From contig CAIOUK010000050.1 of NCBI GenBank assembly GCA_903861445.1, positions 1 through 14,999 on the forward strand: DNA of 14,999 nt. The letters are read 5' to 3'. Below are positions 8,504 to 14,151 of this stretch, in pieces. The notes beneath the pieces are model-generated. The model had not been told where the DNA came from. It did no database searches and saw nothing but the letters and a program-made list of their open reading frames with translations. Made by a program: the position numbers and the translations under genes. The first letter of the stretch is position 1. Each line of letters begins with the position of its first letter. The stretch is from an uncultured Verrucomicrobia subdivision 3 bacterium. GTDB taxonomy: Bacteria > Verrucomicrobiota > Verrucomicrobiia > Limisphaerales > UBA11358.

Positions 8504-9748
8504 TTATTTCTCACTTAACGCCGCCACGCCGGGCAGCACTTTGCCTTCGAGGAATTCCAGCGACGCGCCGCCGCCGGTCGAGGTGTGGGAAACTTTCTTG
8601 TCCGCGCCGAATTTCTTCGCCGCCGTCGCGGTGTCACCGCCGCCGACCACCGTGGTTGCACCGGCTGCGGTCGCGACGATGATGGCGTCCGCCATCGCCT
8701 TGGTGGCTTTTTCAAACGCAGGAAATTCAAATACACCGGGAGGTCCGTTCCAGATGATGGTCTTGGCGCGAGCAATGACGGCGTTGAATTCCTTGATGGT
8801 TTCCGGGCCAACATCCAAACCTTGCCAACCGGCGGCGATACCGCTCTTGATGGTCGCGCTGCCAGTCTTGGCATTGGCGGCAAACTTATCGGCCGTAATC
8901 CAATCCACGGGCAAATGCAACTTCTTGCCTTTGTCCGCCGCTTTCTTGAGCAGTTCGGGAACGATCTTCGCGCCTTCGGGATCGAAGATGGAATCGCCGA
9001 TGGCCATGTTATCGCGCACTTTCAAAAACGTGTAGGCCATGCCGCCGCCGATGATAATCTCGTCGGCCTTGTCGAGCAGGTTGCTGATGAGTTGGATTTT
9101 GTCGGCGACCTTCGCGCCGCCGAGGATGGCGAGCAACGGGCGCTTCGGGTTGTCCAACACCGCGCCGAACGCGTCGAGTTCCTTCTTCATCAGATAACCG
9201 CAAGCGCGCTGCGGCAGTTGCACGCCGGTCATGGAGCTATGGTCGCGATGCGCGGTGCCGAAAGCGTCATTGATGTAGACATCGCCGAGCTTCGTGAGGC
9301 TCGCGCGGAAGGCTTTCACCTTTTCCGGATCGGCTTTGAGCTTGGAACCGTCTTCGAGTTTTACTTTACCTTCTTCCTCGATGTGGAAGCGCAAATTTTC
9401 GAGCAAAATCACGTCACCGGGCTTGGCCTTGGCGCATGCGGCTTCCACTTCCGCGCCGACGCAGTCGTTCAAGAATCGCACCGGACGACCGAGCAGTTTT
9501 TCGAGCGCGGCGGCGACGGGCTTGAGAGAAAATTTCTCAATGCGCTTGCCATCGGGCCGGCCGAGATGGCTCATCAAAACGACGGACGCGCCTTTTTCGA
9601 GCGCGTATTTAATGGTTGGCAACGCGGCTTCGATGCGCTTGGTGTTGGTGATGGCGCCGGTGACTTTGTCCTGCGGCACGTTGAAATCCACGCGGATGAG
9701 GGCGCGTTTGCCCTTCAAATCCAGATCTTCAATGAAAAGTTTGGCCAT
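8504..9748 (-). CDS. pgk: Phosphoglycerate kinase
   Basis: From the ATG at 9748 the protein is 414 residues, standard for bacterial PGK. It shows the substrate-binding RVDFNVP near residues 19-25, SHLGRPDG, the 3-phosphoglycerate-binding HRDHSSM region, the hinge and ATP side with GGAKVADK, IIGGGMAYTF, NGPPGVFEFPAF, and GGGDTATAAKKFG, and the C-terminal SHTSTGGGASLEFLEGK. It makes ATP from 1,3-bisphosphoglycerate and ADP in lower glycolysis, in the cytoplasm. The frame continues 9 codons upstream to a TTG, but MAKLFIEDLDL is the natural family start. The ATG has no Shine-Dalgarno sequence; AGAAATTTTTA precedes it. It is the first gene of the pgk-tpiA-secG operon. No gap gene is adjacent: an SDR gene lies upstream instead. 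Confidence 0.98.
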   Translation of the reverse strand: MAKLFIEDLDLKGKRALIRVDFNVPQDKVTGAITNTKRIEAALPTIKYALEKGASVVLMSHLGRPDGKRIEKFSLKPVAAALEKLLGRPVRFLNDCVGAEVEAACAKAKPGDVILLENLRFHIEEEGKVKLEDGSKLKADPEKVKAFRASLTKLGDVYINDAFGTAHRDHSSMTGVQLPQRACGYLMKKELDAFGAVLDNPKRPLLAILGGAKVADKIQLISNLLDKADEIIIGGGMAYTFLKVRDNMAIGDSIFDPEGAKIVPELLKKAADKGKKLHLPVDWITADKFAANAKTGSATIKSGIAAGWQGLDVGPETIKEFNAVIARAKTIIWNGPPGVFEFPAFEKATKAMADAIIVATAAGATTVVGGGDTATAAKKFGADKKVSHTSTGGGASLEFLEGKVLPGVAALSEK

Positions 9749-9779
9749 AAATAAAAATTTCTGCCTGCCTCGCAAACAG

Positions 9780-9797
9780 AGCTTGTCAGCTTATCAG
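9780..9797. repeat. Short octamer repeat upstream of pgk (AGCTTRTC)
   Basis: Two octamers AGCTTRTC (9780-9787 and 9788-9795) plus AG lie in the 102-base gap between the SDR stop and the pgk start. The 10-mer GCTTGTCAGC at 9781-9790 recurs exactly at 10670-10679 inside the larger octamer array after lepB, so both probably belong to one dispersed repeat family. Confidence 0.45.
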
Positions 9798-9850
9798 AGC
9801 GGGGTTGCCAGTAAAGTGAATTTCCCCGTCAGAAACGCTGCTATGAGCAG

Positions 9851-10627
9851 CTATTTCAATTTATTGTAGCGACCCACGGCGCGGCGCACGACGGCACGCG
9901 GCAAAATTCTCGTCGTTTGCGCCAGCAACAAGTTCTTTACTCCCGTGACTTTCACGCACTGACCGGCGCGAAACGCGCGGTGGCCGGCGGCGGCGACCTC
10001 GGTGGCGGACATCTTGGCGGCCTGCATTGCGCGCGTGTGGTGGCCGCGCGCGACCTTGGAGAAATTAGATTCCGTCGGGCCGGGACAAAGATTGGTGACG
10101 CACACGTCCGTGCCGCGCAACTCCTCAAACAGCGCCTCGCTGAAGGATTGCACGAACGCCTTGCTCGCGTAATAAACCGCCATGTTCGGGCCGGGCAAAA
10201 ATCCGGCGACGGAACCGACGTTCAGAATGCCGCCGCGCATTTGTTCAATCATGGCGGGCAAAAACAGTCCCGTCAGCGCGACAAGCGCGGCGACGTTGAC
10301 TTGAATGATTTCCAACTGTCGTGACAACGGCAATTCCGCAAACCGACCGTGCAGGCCGAAGCCGGCGTTGTTGACCAGCACGTCCACGGCGGTTCCCCGG
10401 CTCTTCAACTCGTCAAAAATAGTTTGCGGCGATTCCGAACGCGCCAAATCCGCCGTGATGATGTGGACTTCAATTAGATGTTGGCGGCGGAGTTCGGCGG
10501 CGAGCGTTTCCAACGCCGCGCGGTTGCGTGCGACGAGAATCAAATTAGATTTTTCCGCCGCAAAACACTTGGCCAATTCCAGCCCGATGCCGGAGGATGC
10601 GCCGGTGATAAGAACAGTTTCCTTCAT
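9851..10627 (-). CDS. Short-chain dehydrogenase/reductase (SDR) family oxidoreductase
   Basis: This 258-residue protein is a classical SDR. The Rossmann cofactor loop is TGASSGIG (residues 8-15), NNAG is at 86-89, and the catalytic set is N111, S139 (NVGSVAG), Y152 and K156 (YYASK). A basic residue cluster after strand 2 (VARNRAALE) suggests preference for NADP(H). Overall it resembles the DltE/COG0300 group of SDRs; the substrate cannot be read from sequence. Cytoplasmic, with no signal peptide. It lies 71 bases downstream of lepB, a gap filled by an imperfect palindromic repeat, and 102 bases upstream of pgk, so it may be read through from lepB or transcribed by itself. No Shine-Dalgarno sequence precedes the ATG. 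The family call is firm, the specific function open. Confidence 0.93.
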   Translation of the reverse strand: MKETVLITGASSGIGLELAKCFAAEKSNLILVARNRAALETLAAELRRQHLIEVHIITADLARSESPQTIFDELKSRGTAVDVLVNNAGFGLHGRFAELPLSRQLEIIQVNVAALVALTGLFLPAMIEQMRGGILNVGSVAGFLPGPNMAVYYASKAFVQSFSEALFEELRGTDVCVTNLCPGPTESNFSKVARGHHTRAMQAAKMSATEVAAAGHRAFRAGQCVKVTGVKNLLLAQTTRILPRAVVRRAVGRYNKLK

Positions 10628-10633
10628 AAAAAC

Positions 10634-10697
10634 GCTAAAAATCTGAAATGCTAAAACACTAAAATTTCAGCTTGTCAGCATTTGAGTATTTTAGCTT
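10634..10697. repeat. Octamer array with inverted second half (imperfect hairpin) after lepB
   Basis: Eight consecutive 8-bp units fill the gap between the lepB stop and the SDR start. The first four fit NCTRAAAN (10634-10665) and the next four share an inverted pattern, KTNAGYWT (10666-10697). By hand alignment about 26 of 34 positions are complementary between the two arms, so the RNA could form a long imperfect hairpin. Perfect sub-stems include CTGAAAT (10643-10649) with ATTTCAG (10664-10670), and AAATGCT (10646-10652) with AGCATTT (10677-10683). It could act as an attenuator, an mRNA-stabilising element or a weak terminator; role not shown. Confidence 0.6.
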
Positions 10698-10698
10698 T

Positions 10699-11967
10699 TC
10701 AACGGTTGCCCCAGCCGAAGCGGTCGGTGAGCGGCCAATACACGAAGAAGGATTTTCCGATGACGTTTTGCGCCGGAAAGGTGCCCCACACGCGGGAGTC
10801 AGAACTGTTGCAGGTATTGTCGCCCATCACCATGTAAGTGTCGCCGTCGTTGTTATAAATGGTTTCGGCGTCAGGAAAATTCGGCGCGAGGTTTGGATAC
10901 AATCCGTAAGTGCTGGCGACCGTGCCGTTCACATGGCCGGAGAACCGACTTTCCTTCGGCGGCTGGTCGGGATTGAAGCCATAGACATTCTCAAAATGCG
11001 GCGTGTTGGCGTCGAGCCGCTGACCGTTGATGCGCACATGCCGATCATCGCCAATGGAGACTTTTTCGTGCGGCAAAACGACGAGCCGCTTGATGTAAAA
11101 TTGATCGGTAACTAGGTTGCCGTAATTGTCTCGAATTTGAGTGTCGATGGTGGCGAACACCACGATTTCGCCGCGCTGGGGCTTGCGGAAATTATAACTC
11201 AACCGATCTACAAACAGATGGTCGCCGGCGCTGACTTTCATCTTCACCACGGTTTCGCCCTTGTGATAAACGTGGCTGGGATCGAGGCCGGCGCGCTTCA
11301 CCAAAGTCTGTTCGCCCAAATCCGGCGGGAACCAAATCGTCTGCTCCACGCCGCCGAGCGTCACCGTTTGCTTGATGTTGAAGATGAGAAATTTCGTCAG
11401 CGGACTGATTTGCTCAATCATCCCATCCGCCGGAGCCGTGATGTTCAGATAGGAATCGCCGTGCAACCACGCCTTCACCCATTCCCAGCCGGTTGGAATC
11501 TGGATGGCGTCGCGCAACTTATACTGCTCAAACATATCCGCCCGCACCTTCGCCGGGTCGCCCTGATAATAATTAACCTTGGTGAAATCCGGCGTCGAGT
11601 TCACGCCAAACAGCGTCGGCTGCATCGAGCCGGTGGGAATCTTGAACGGCTGGACGAAAAACGTGCGGATGCCCATTGCCACGGCGAGCGCGACCAGCAG
11701 CACTTCCACATTCTCGCGCCACGCGGCGTGCGGATACGGCTTGAGCCATTTCTCGCCAGCGAACTGCAACTCCTCCGCCTTGATACGAATCTTGCCGGTG
11801 TGACCTTCCGCGATGGCCGCGCGCAATTCCGCCAGCTTCGCCTGCACCGCGCCCAGTGCCGCCGGCGACAGGATATCGCGCTGCGCGGCGAGCAGGCGGC
11901 GATAATGTTTGCCCACCGCGCACGCCTCGCGAACGGTTTTGGAAATGAACCAGCGCAACAATGTCAT
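10699..11967 (-). CDS. lepB: Signal peptidase I with long N-terminal and internal extensions
   Basis: The 422-residue protein has a charged N-terminal part of about 85 residues, one membrane helix (VEVLLVALAVAMGIRTFFV, about 87-105) and the SPase I catalytic domain. The nucleophile is S114 in PTGSMQPTLFG (box B) and the general base is K293 in YIKRLVVLP (box D). Box C is HLFVDRLSYNF (about 250-260) and box E is MVMGDNTCNSSDSRVWG. It removes signal peptides from exported proteins on the outer face of the inner membrane. Between boxes B and C there are about 135 residues, against about 40 in E. coli LepB, so roughly 90-95 residues are inserted. The residues before the helix look helical and amphipathic. 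A weak GGAA precedes the ATG. The gene follows a small membrane protein gene by 41 bases and is separated from lepA by about 2.2 kb. Confidence 0.96.
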   Translation of the reverse strand: MTLLRWFISKTVREACAVGKHYRRLLAAQRDILSPAALGAVQAKLAELRAAIAEGHTGKIRIKAEELQFAGEKWLKPYPHAAWRENVEVLLVALAVAMGIRTFFVQPFKIPTGSMQPTLFGVNSTPDFTKVNYYQGDPAKVRADMFEQYKLRDAIQIPTGWEWVKAWLHGDSYLNITAPADGMIEQISPLTKFLIFNIKQTVTLGGVEQTIWFPPDLGEQTLVKRAGLDPSHVYHKGETVVKMKVSAGDHLFVDRLSYNFRKPQRGEIVVFATIDTQIRDNYGNLVTDQFYIKRLVVLPHEKVSIGDDRHVRINGQRLDANTPHFENVYGFNPDQPPKESRFSGHVNGTVASTYGLYPNLAPNFPDAETIYNNDGDTYMVMGDNTCNSSDSRVWGTFPAQNVIGKSFFVYWPLTDRFGWGNR

Positions 11968-12008
11968 AGATTAAGGTTCCAGTCTGACGCGCCGGGCGAC
12001 GTTTCCGT

Positions 12009-12206
12009 TCATTTGAATTTGATTTTGTTGGGCAGAAACAAAAGCCCGATGCCGCCGATGATGCTCATCAAGCCCACCGGCCCCAGCTTGACCCACGGAA
12101 AGCTGCCGACCGGCTGGCTTTGCGATTTCAACGCCATGATGGTCAGAAACAATCCCAGCGGCACCATGATGAAGCCGAGCACGCGATAGATTTTGTTTTT
12201 GGTCAT
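12009..12206 (-). CDS. Small two-TM membrane protein of unknown function
   Basis: This 65-residue frame starts MTKNKIYRVLGF and contains two hydrophobic segments (VLGFIMVPLGLFLTIMAL, about 9-26, and LGPVGLMSIIGGIGLLFLP, about 41-59) joined by a short polar stretch and ending in a basic tail NKIKFK. The positive ends and the spacing are what a genuine small inner-membrane hairpin protein shows. I recognise no family. It lies 41 bases upstream of lepB on the same strand, with codon-like composition similar to lepB, and may be co-transcribed with it. No Shine-Dalgarno sequence is evident. It could be a chance hydrophobic frame, but start, stop and context favour a real gene. Confidence 0.6.
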   Translation of the reverse strand: MTKNKIYRVLGFIMVPLGLFLTIMALKSQSQPVGSFPWVKLGPVGLMSIIGGIGLLFLPNKIKFK

Positions 12207-12270
12207 TTTTATGAGCCGCCAAATTACGCATTCCCAGTGCCGAATTAAAGCCCGGATTCCACCTAAATGC

Positions 12271-12369
12271 GGCCAACTTAGAAAGCTGATCTACCGCCGA
12301 CCTGCGACGTGAACCGCGACAGCGGAACGGCCAACGCCAACGGCGGTTGGCCCCGGCAACTTGTTAGGC
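12271..12369 (-). other. Candidate integron attC-like recombination site
   Basis: Read on the minus strand, 14 bases after the membrane-protein stop, the site opens with GCCTAAC (12369-12363), a perfect R'' box (RYYYAAC), and closes 99 bases on with GTTGGCC (12277-12271), one mismatch from an R' box (GTTRRRY). Just inside, AAGTTG (12362-12357) can pair at 5 of 6 positions with CAGCTT, which is 5 bases from the R' box. The middle contains a 7-bp plus 3-bp hairpin with one bulged base (12329-12352) and the 34-bp repeat shared with 12950-12983. Length, boxes and position directly after an A+T-rich gene fit an attC site. No integrase is in the window, and the R' box is imperfect. Confidence 0.4.
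12295..12328. repeat. 34-bp direct repeat, copy A
   Basis: It matches 12950-12983 in the same orientation at 31 of 34 positions, including the identical core GTGAACCGCGACAGCGGAAC. It lies downstream (minus sense) of the A+T-rich membrane gene; copy B lies upstream, so together they bracket it. Confidence 0.85.
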
Positions 12370-12382
12370 AACATAGAATCTC

Positions 12383-12913
12383 TCATCGCCTTGAATTGGT
12401 TGCCTTTTCGAGAAAAGCCATGACAACTTCGCTTTTGCTCAATGTGGCTGGTATCTTGGATACCTTTCCGTCTTTCTTGGTAATGTAGTAAAAGTAACTG
12501 TTGCATGAATACTCTGCAATCTGATCGCTATGAATAGTCCCATGTCTGGAAAAAGTAATAAACGTAATCTGCTTTCCGGCACCAATAACAACGCGTGTCT
12601 TCAATCGAAATAGCAAGCTAACAAAAACCAGAGCTGGAATGAAGGATGTTAAAAGCAAAAGAATACCAATAGACGACATACTCCTGTGAGAATACGGTAT
12701 TTGGAACAACAAATAAATGTAGAAGACAAAGAGTGCAAACTGAATCAAATACGACCAAAACGCGTAATGCAACGTGGTCTCTTTGCTAAAATCAATCGTC
12801 ACCTTTTTTTGGCGCGTTCTCAAATAGTATAGGCGCGCCCACATCCAGAAGCGCTCCATGACTCCAAAGGCTAAAACAGCTAGAAACACTTTTATGATTG
12901 GATTTACATTCAT
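12383..12913 (-). CDS. Multi-pass membrane protein of unknown function, probably horizontally acquired
   Basis: From the ATG at 12913 the protein has 176 residues: a first hydrophobic helix (IIKVFLAVLAFGVM, about 6-19), a basic loop (RTRQKK), two further helices (about 52-72 and 82-103), and a soluble C-terminal part of about 70 residues beginning RLKTRVVIGAGKQITFITFSR. That part has the alternating beta pattern of small bacterial PH-like domains, but I cannot assign a family. The frame extends 5 codons upstream to a TTG at 12928 that has AGG 5 bases before it, so that start is possible. Lines 12421-12720 count 115 of 300 G+C (38%), against about 60% in lepB, so the gene is foreign to its setting. 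It is flanked by direct 34-bp repeats and followed by an attC-like site, as integron cassette genes are. Confidence 0.72.
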   Translation of the reverse strand: MNVNPIIKVFLAVLAFGVMERFWMWARLYYLRTRQKKVTIDFSKETTLHYAFWSYLIQFALFVFYIYLLFQIPYSHRSMSSIGILLLLTSFIPALVFVSLLFRLKTRVVIGAGKQITFITFSRHGTIHSDQIAEYSCNSYFYYITKKDGKVSKIPATLSKSEVVMAFLEKATNSRR

Positions 12914-12949
12914 GTGCGCGTGCAGCAATGCTACCTAAAAACTGAGCCA

Positions 12950-12983
12950 CGCCGACTCGCGGCGTGAACCGCGACAGCGGAAC
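12950..12983. repeat. 34-bp direct repeat, copy B
   Basis: Second copy of the repeat at 12295-12328, with 3 mismatches in 34. Its left part overlaps a 7-bp inverted repeat with a 5-base loop (12948-12966). Similarity to copy A weakly continues outward on the minus strand (TCGGCG, then CAG and a T run), which suggests that both are parts of longer homologous sites. Confidence 0.85.
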
Positions 12984-12990
12984 AATCAGC

Positions 12991-13078
12991 AAGGTAGGGC
13001 GCGTCACTACGCGCGCGCCGTTCGAGGCGAACCAGAACGTGTTTATTGGCAACAGCGGCGGGCAGCGGACTGCCCGCC
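12991..13078. repeat. GC-rich REP-like hairpin pair
   Basis: Two hairpins stand close together. The first has stem GCGCGT/ACGCGC (12999-13004 with 13009-13014, loop CACT), preceded by AAGGTAGG. The second has stem GGCGGGCAG/CTGCCCGCC (13057-13065 with 13070-13078, loop CGGA). Neither has a T tract on either strand, so they are not classical terminators. They look like REP-type extragenic palindromes, which are usually present in many copies; copy number cannot be judged from one window. Confidence 0.5.
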
Positions 13079-13217
13079 CTGCCCGCTTGGCCATGATTGT
13101 TTGTCAAAGACATCATCTCGCTTCCGCCGTTGTCTCGCCACGGCTTGCCATTGATTTCAAACCCAAGCGCGTGACCCGTCAAGCTCCAGTTGCCACTATT
13201 GACCTGCGCCCAGCGGA

Positions 13218-14120
13218 TTAGGGAGCTTCGGTTTTCAGCAGTGACTCCACGGATTTGTTGAACTCATCGTTGAGCAGATTATCCACGGTCACTTTCCGCT
13301 GGGCCGCCACTTTCTCAAGCTGGCGGAACTGTCGCAGGCTGATAGCCTTGGTTGCGGAAAGTTTGCTAAAATTGGGAATGTCGAGCCAGGCGTCCTTGGC
13401 CTTGCCGATTTCGGCGTCATTCAAACCAAATCCCTTGAGGACGCCGGTGGCCATCATCAGGTTGCCTGCCAAAGCCATGTGGACGCCATCCACGGTCAAG
13501 TAGTTGCCCTTGACCGATTTCTTCTGCCCCGACTTCTGCGCTTCGGCGATCGCCGCCTGCATGTCCGCATTAAGGTCGGCCAGCAGGCATTTTTTATCCG
13601 CCGCCAAAGTGCGGAGAAATTCATTATAGGCAACAAGCTTCTGGTTATTGGCATTCGCCTGATCCTCGCCAATCATGGTCGCGGTGAGGAGGACAACTTT
13701 AATTCCCGCCCCTTGCGCCTGATCCACAATCGCGGTGATGTTTTTCTTGTAGTCTTGCAGCGGCACGCCTTTCGCGCCATGCCACACGTCATTGACACCG
13801 CAGCTCAAAGTCATCCATTGCGGATGCTTGCTCAACACATCCCGATCCAGACGCTTCAGCATATCATCTGATTTATGGCCGCTGATTCCGGCGCCGATGA
13901 TTTCAATTTTCACGCCATTGGCCACCAACCCGCTGGCCACCAATTGCACATAGCCGCCGGGGTTATTCCTGTCCTGACCCTGTTGAGTTATGGAGTCGCC
14001 AAGGAAGGCCACTTTGTCGCCGGTTTTGATGGGAATCTCTGCTTGCAGCAAATTGGTGGCAAAGAGCATCGTCGTAAAAGCGATGCTAGTAGCAAGTTGT
14101 TTGATGGTTTTCATTTTCAT
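13218..14120 (-). CDS. Secreted SGNH/GDSL-family hydrolase
   Basis: The 300-residue protein has a signal peptide (basic start, core IAFTTMLFATNLL, likely cut after LLQA at residue 27) and then an SGNH hydrolase domain. Block I is FLGDSITQQG with nucleophile S43, block II is the oxyanion Gly in IIGAGISG (about 75-81), block III is GVND (108-111), and block V is DGVH with D211 and H214. Such enzymes are esterases or deacetylases, often acting on carbohydrate acetyl groups or lipids; the substrate here is unknown. A helical, charged C-terminal part of about 80 residues follows the domain. It lies 31 bases after lepA on the same strand and is probably co-transcribed. The start at 14120 (MKMK) and a second ATG two codons in are equally plausible, as neither has a Shine-Dalgarno sequence. 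Confidence 0.9.
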   Translation of the reverse strand: MKMKTIKQLATSIAFTTMLFATNLLQAEIPIKTGDKVAFLGDSITQQGQDRNNPGGYVQLVASGLVANGVKIEIIGAGISGHKSDDMLKRLDRDVLSKHPQWMTLSCGVNDVWHGAKGVPLQDYKKNITAIVDQAQGAGIKVVLLTATMIGEDQANANNQKLVAYNEFLRTLAADKKCLLADLNADMQAAIAEAQKSGQKKSVKGNYLTVDGVHMALAGNLMMATGVLKGFGLNDAEIGKAKDAWLDIPNFSKLSATKAISLRQFRQLEKVAAQRKVTVDNLLNDEFNKSVESLLKTEAP

Positions 14121-14151
14121 AAGCTGATTACTGGTGGTGGCTAACCCGAAA

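Larger units (their letters stand above)
12914..13217. other. Gene-free mosaic of repeats and GC-rich hairpins
   Basis: These 304 bases lie between the SGNH hydrolase stop and the A+T-rich membrane gene. From left to right: a TTTTTAGG-like boundary (minus sense) near 12936-12943, an inverted repeat CACGCCG/CGGCGTG (12948-12966), direct repeat copy B (12950-12983), a 6-bp hairpin (12999-13014), a 9-bp hairpin (13057-13078), and about 130 bases (13087-13217) with no recognised element. Open frames cross it on both strands (for example plus 12964-13221), but none resembles a known protein. Confidence 0.6.

Noticed and set aside
8585..9754. Plus-strand open frame of 389 codons
   Set aside because: It is the complement of pgk; long antisense frames are expected in G+C-rich genes and this one resembles no protein family.
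9746..9775. Upstream TTG start for pgk
   Set aside because: It would add 9 residues (MRGRQKFLF) that are not part of the PGK family; the ATG at 9748 gives the normal N-terminus.
9837..9851. Hairpin GCTGCT-ATG-AGCAGC at the SDR stop codon as a terminator
   Set aside because: The stem is only 6 bp and no T tract follows on the minus strand.
11137..12189. Plus-strand open frame of 350 codons
   Set aside because: It is antisense to lepB and the 2-TM miniprotein; His/Arg-rich translation typical of a shadow frame.
12211..12312. Short plus-strand frame of 33 codons (MSRQITHSQCR...)
   Set aside because: It overlaps the attC-like site and the upstream region of the miniprotein on the opposite strand; too short and without a ribosome site.
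12964..13221. Plus-strand frame of 85 codons through the repeat mosaic
   Set aside because: It is built mostly from the hairpins and the direct repeat and overlaps the end of the SGNH hydrolase gene, so it is unlikely to be a gene.
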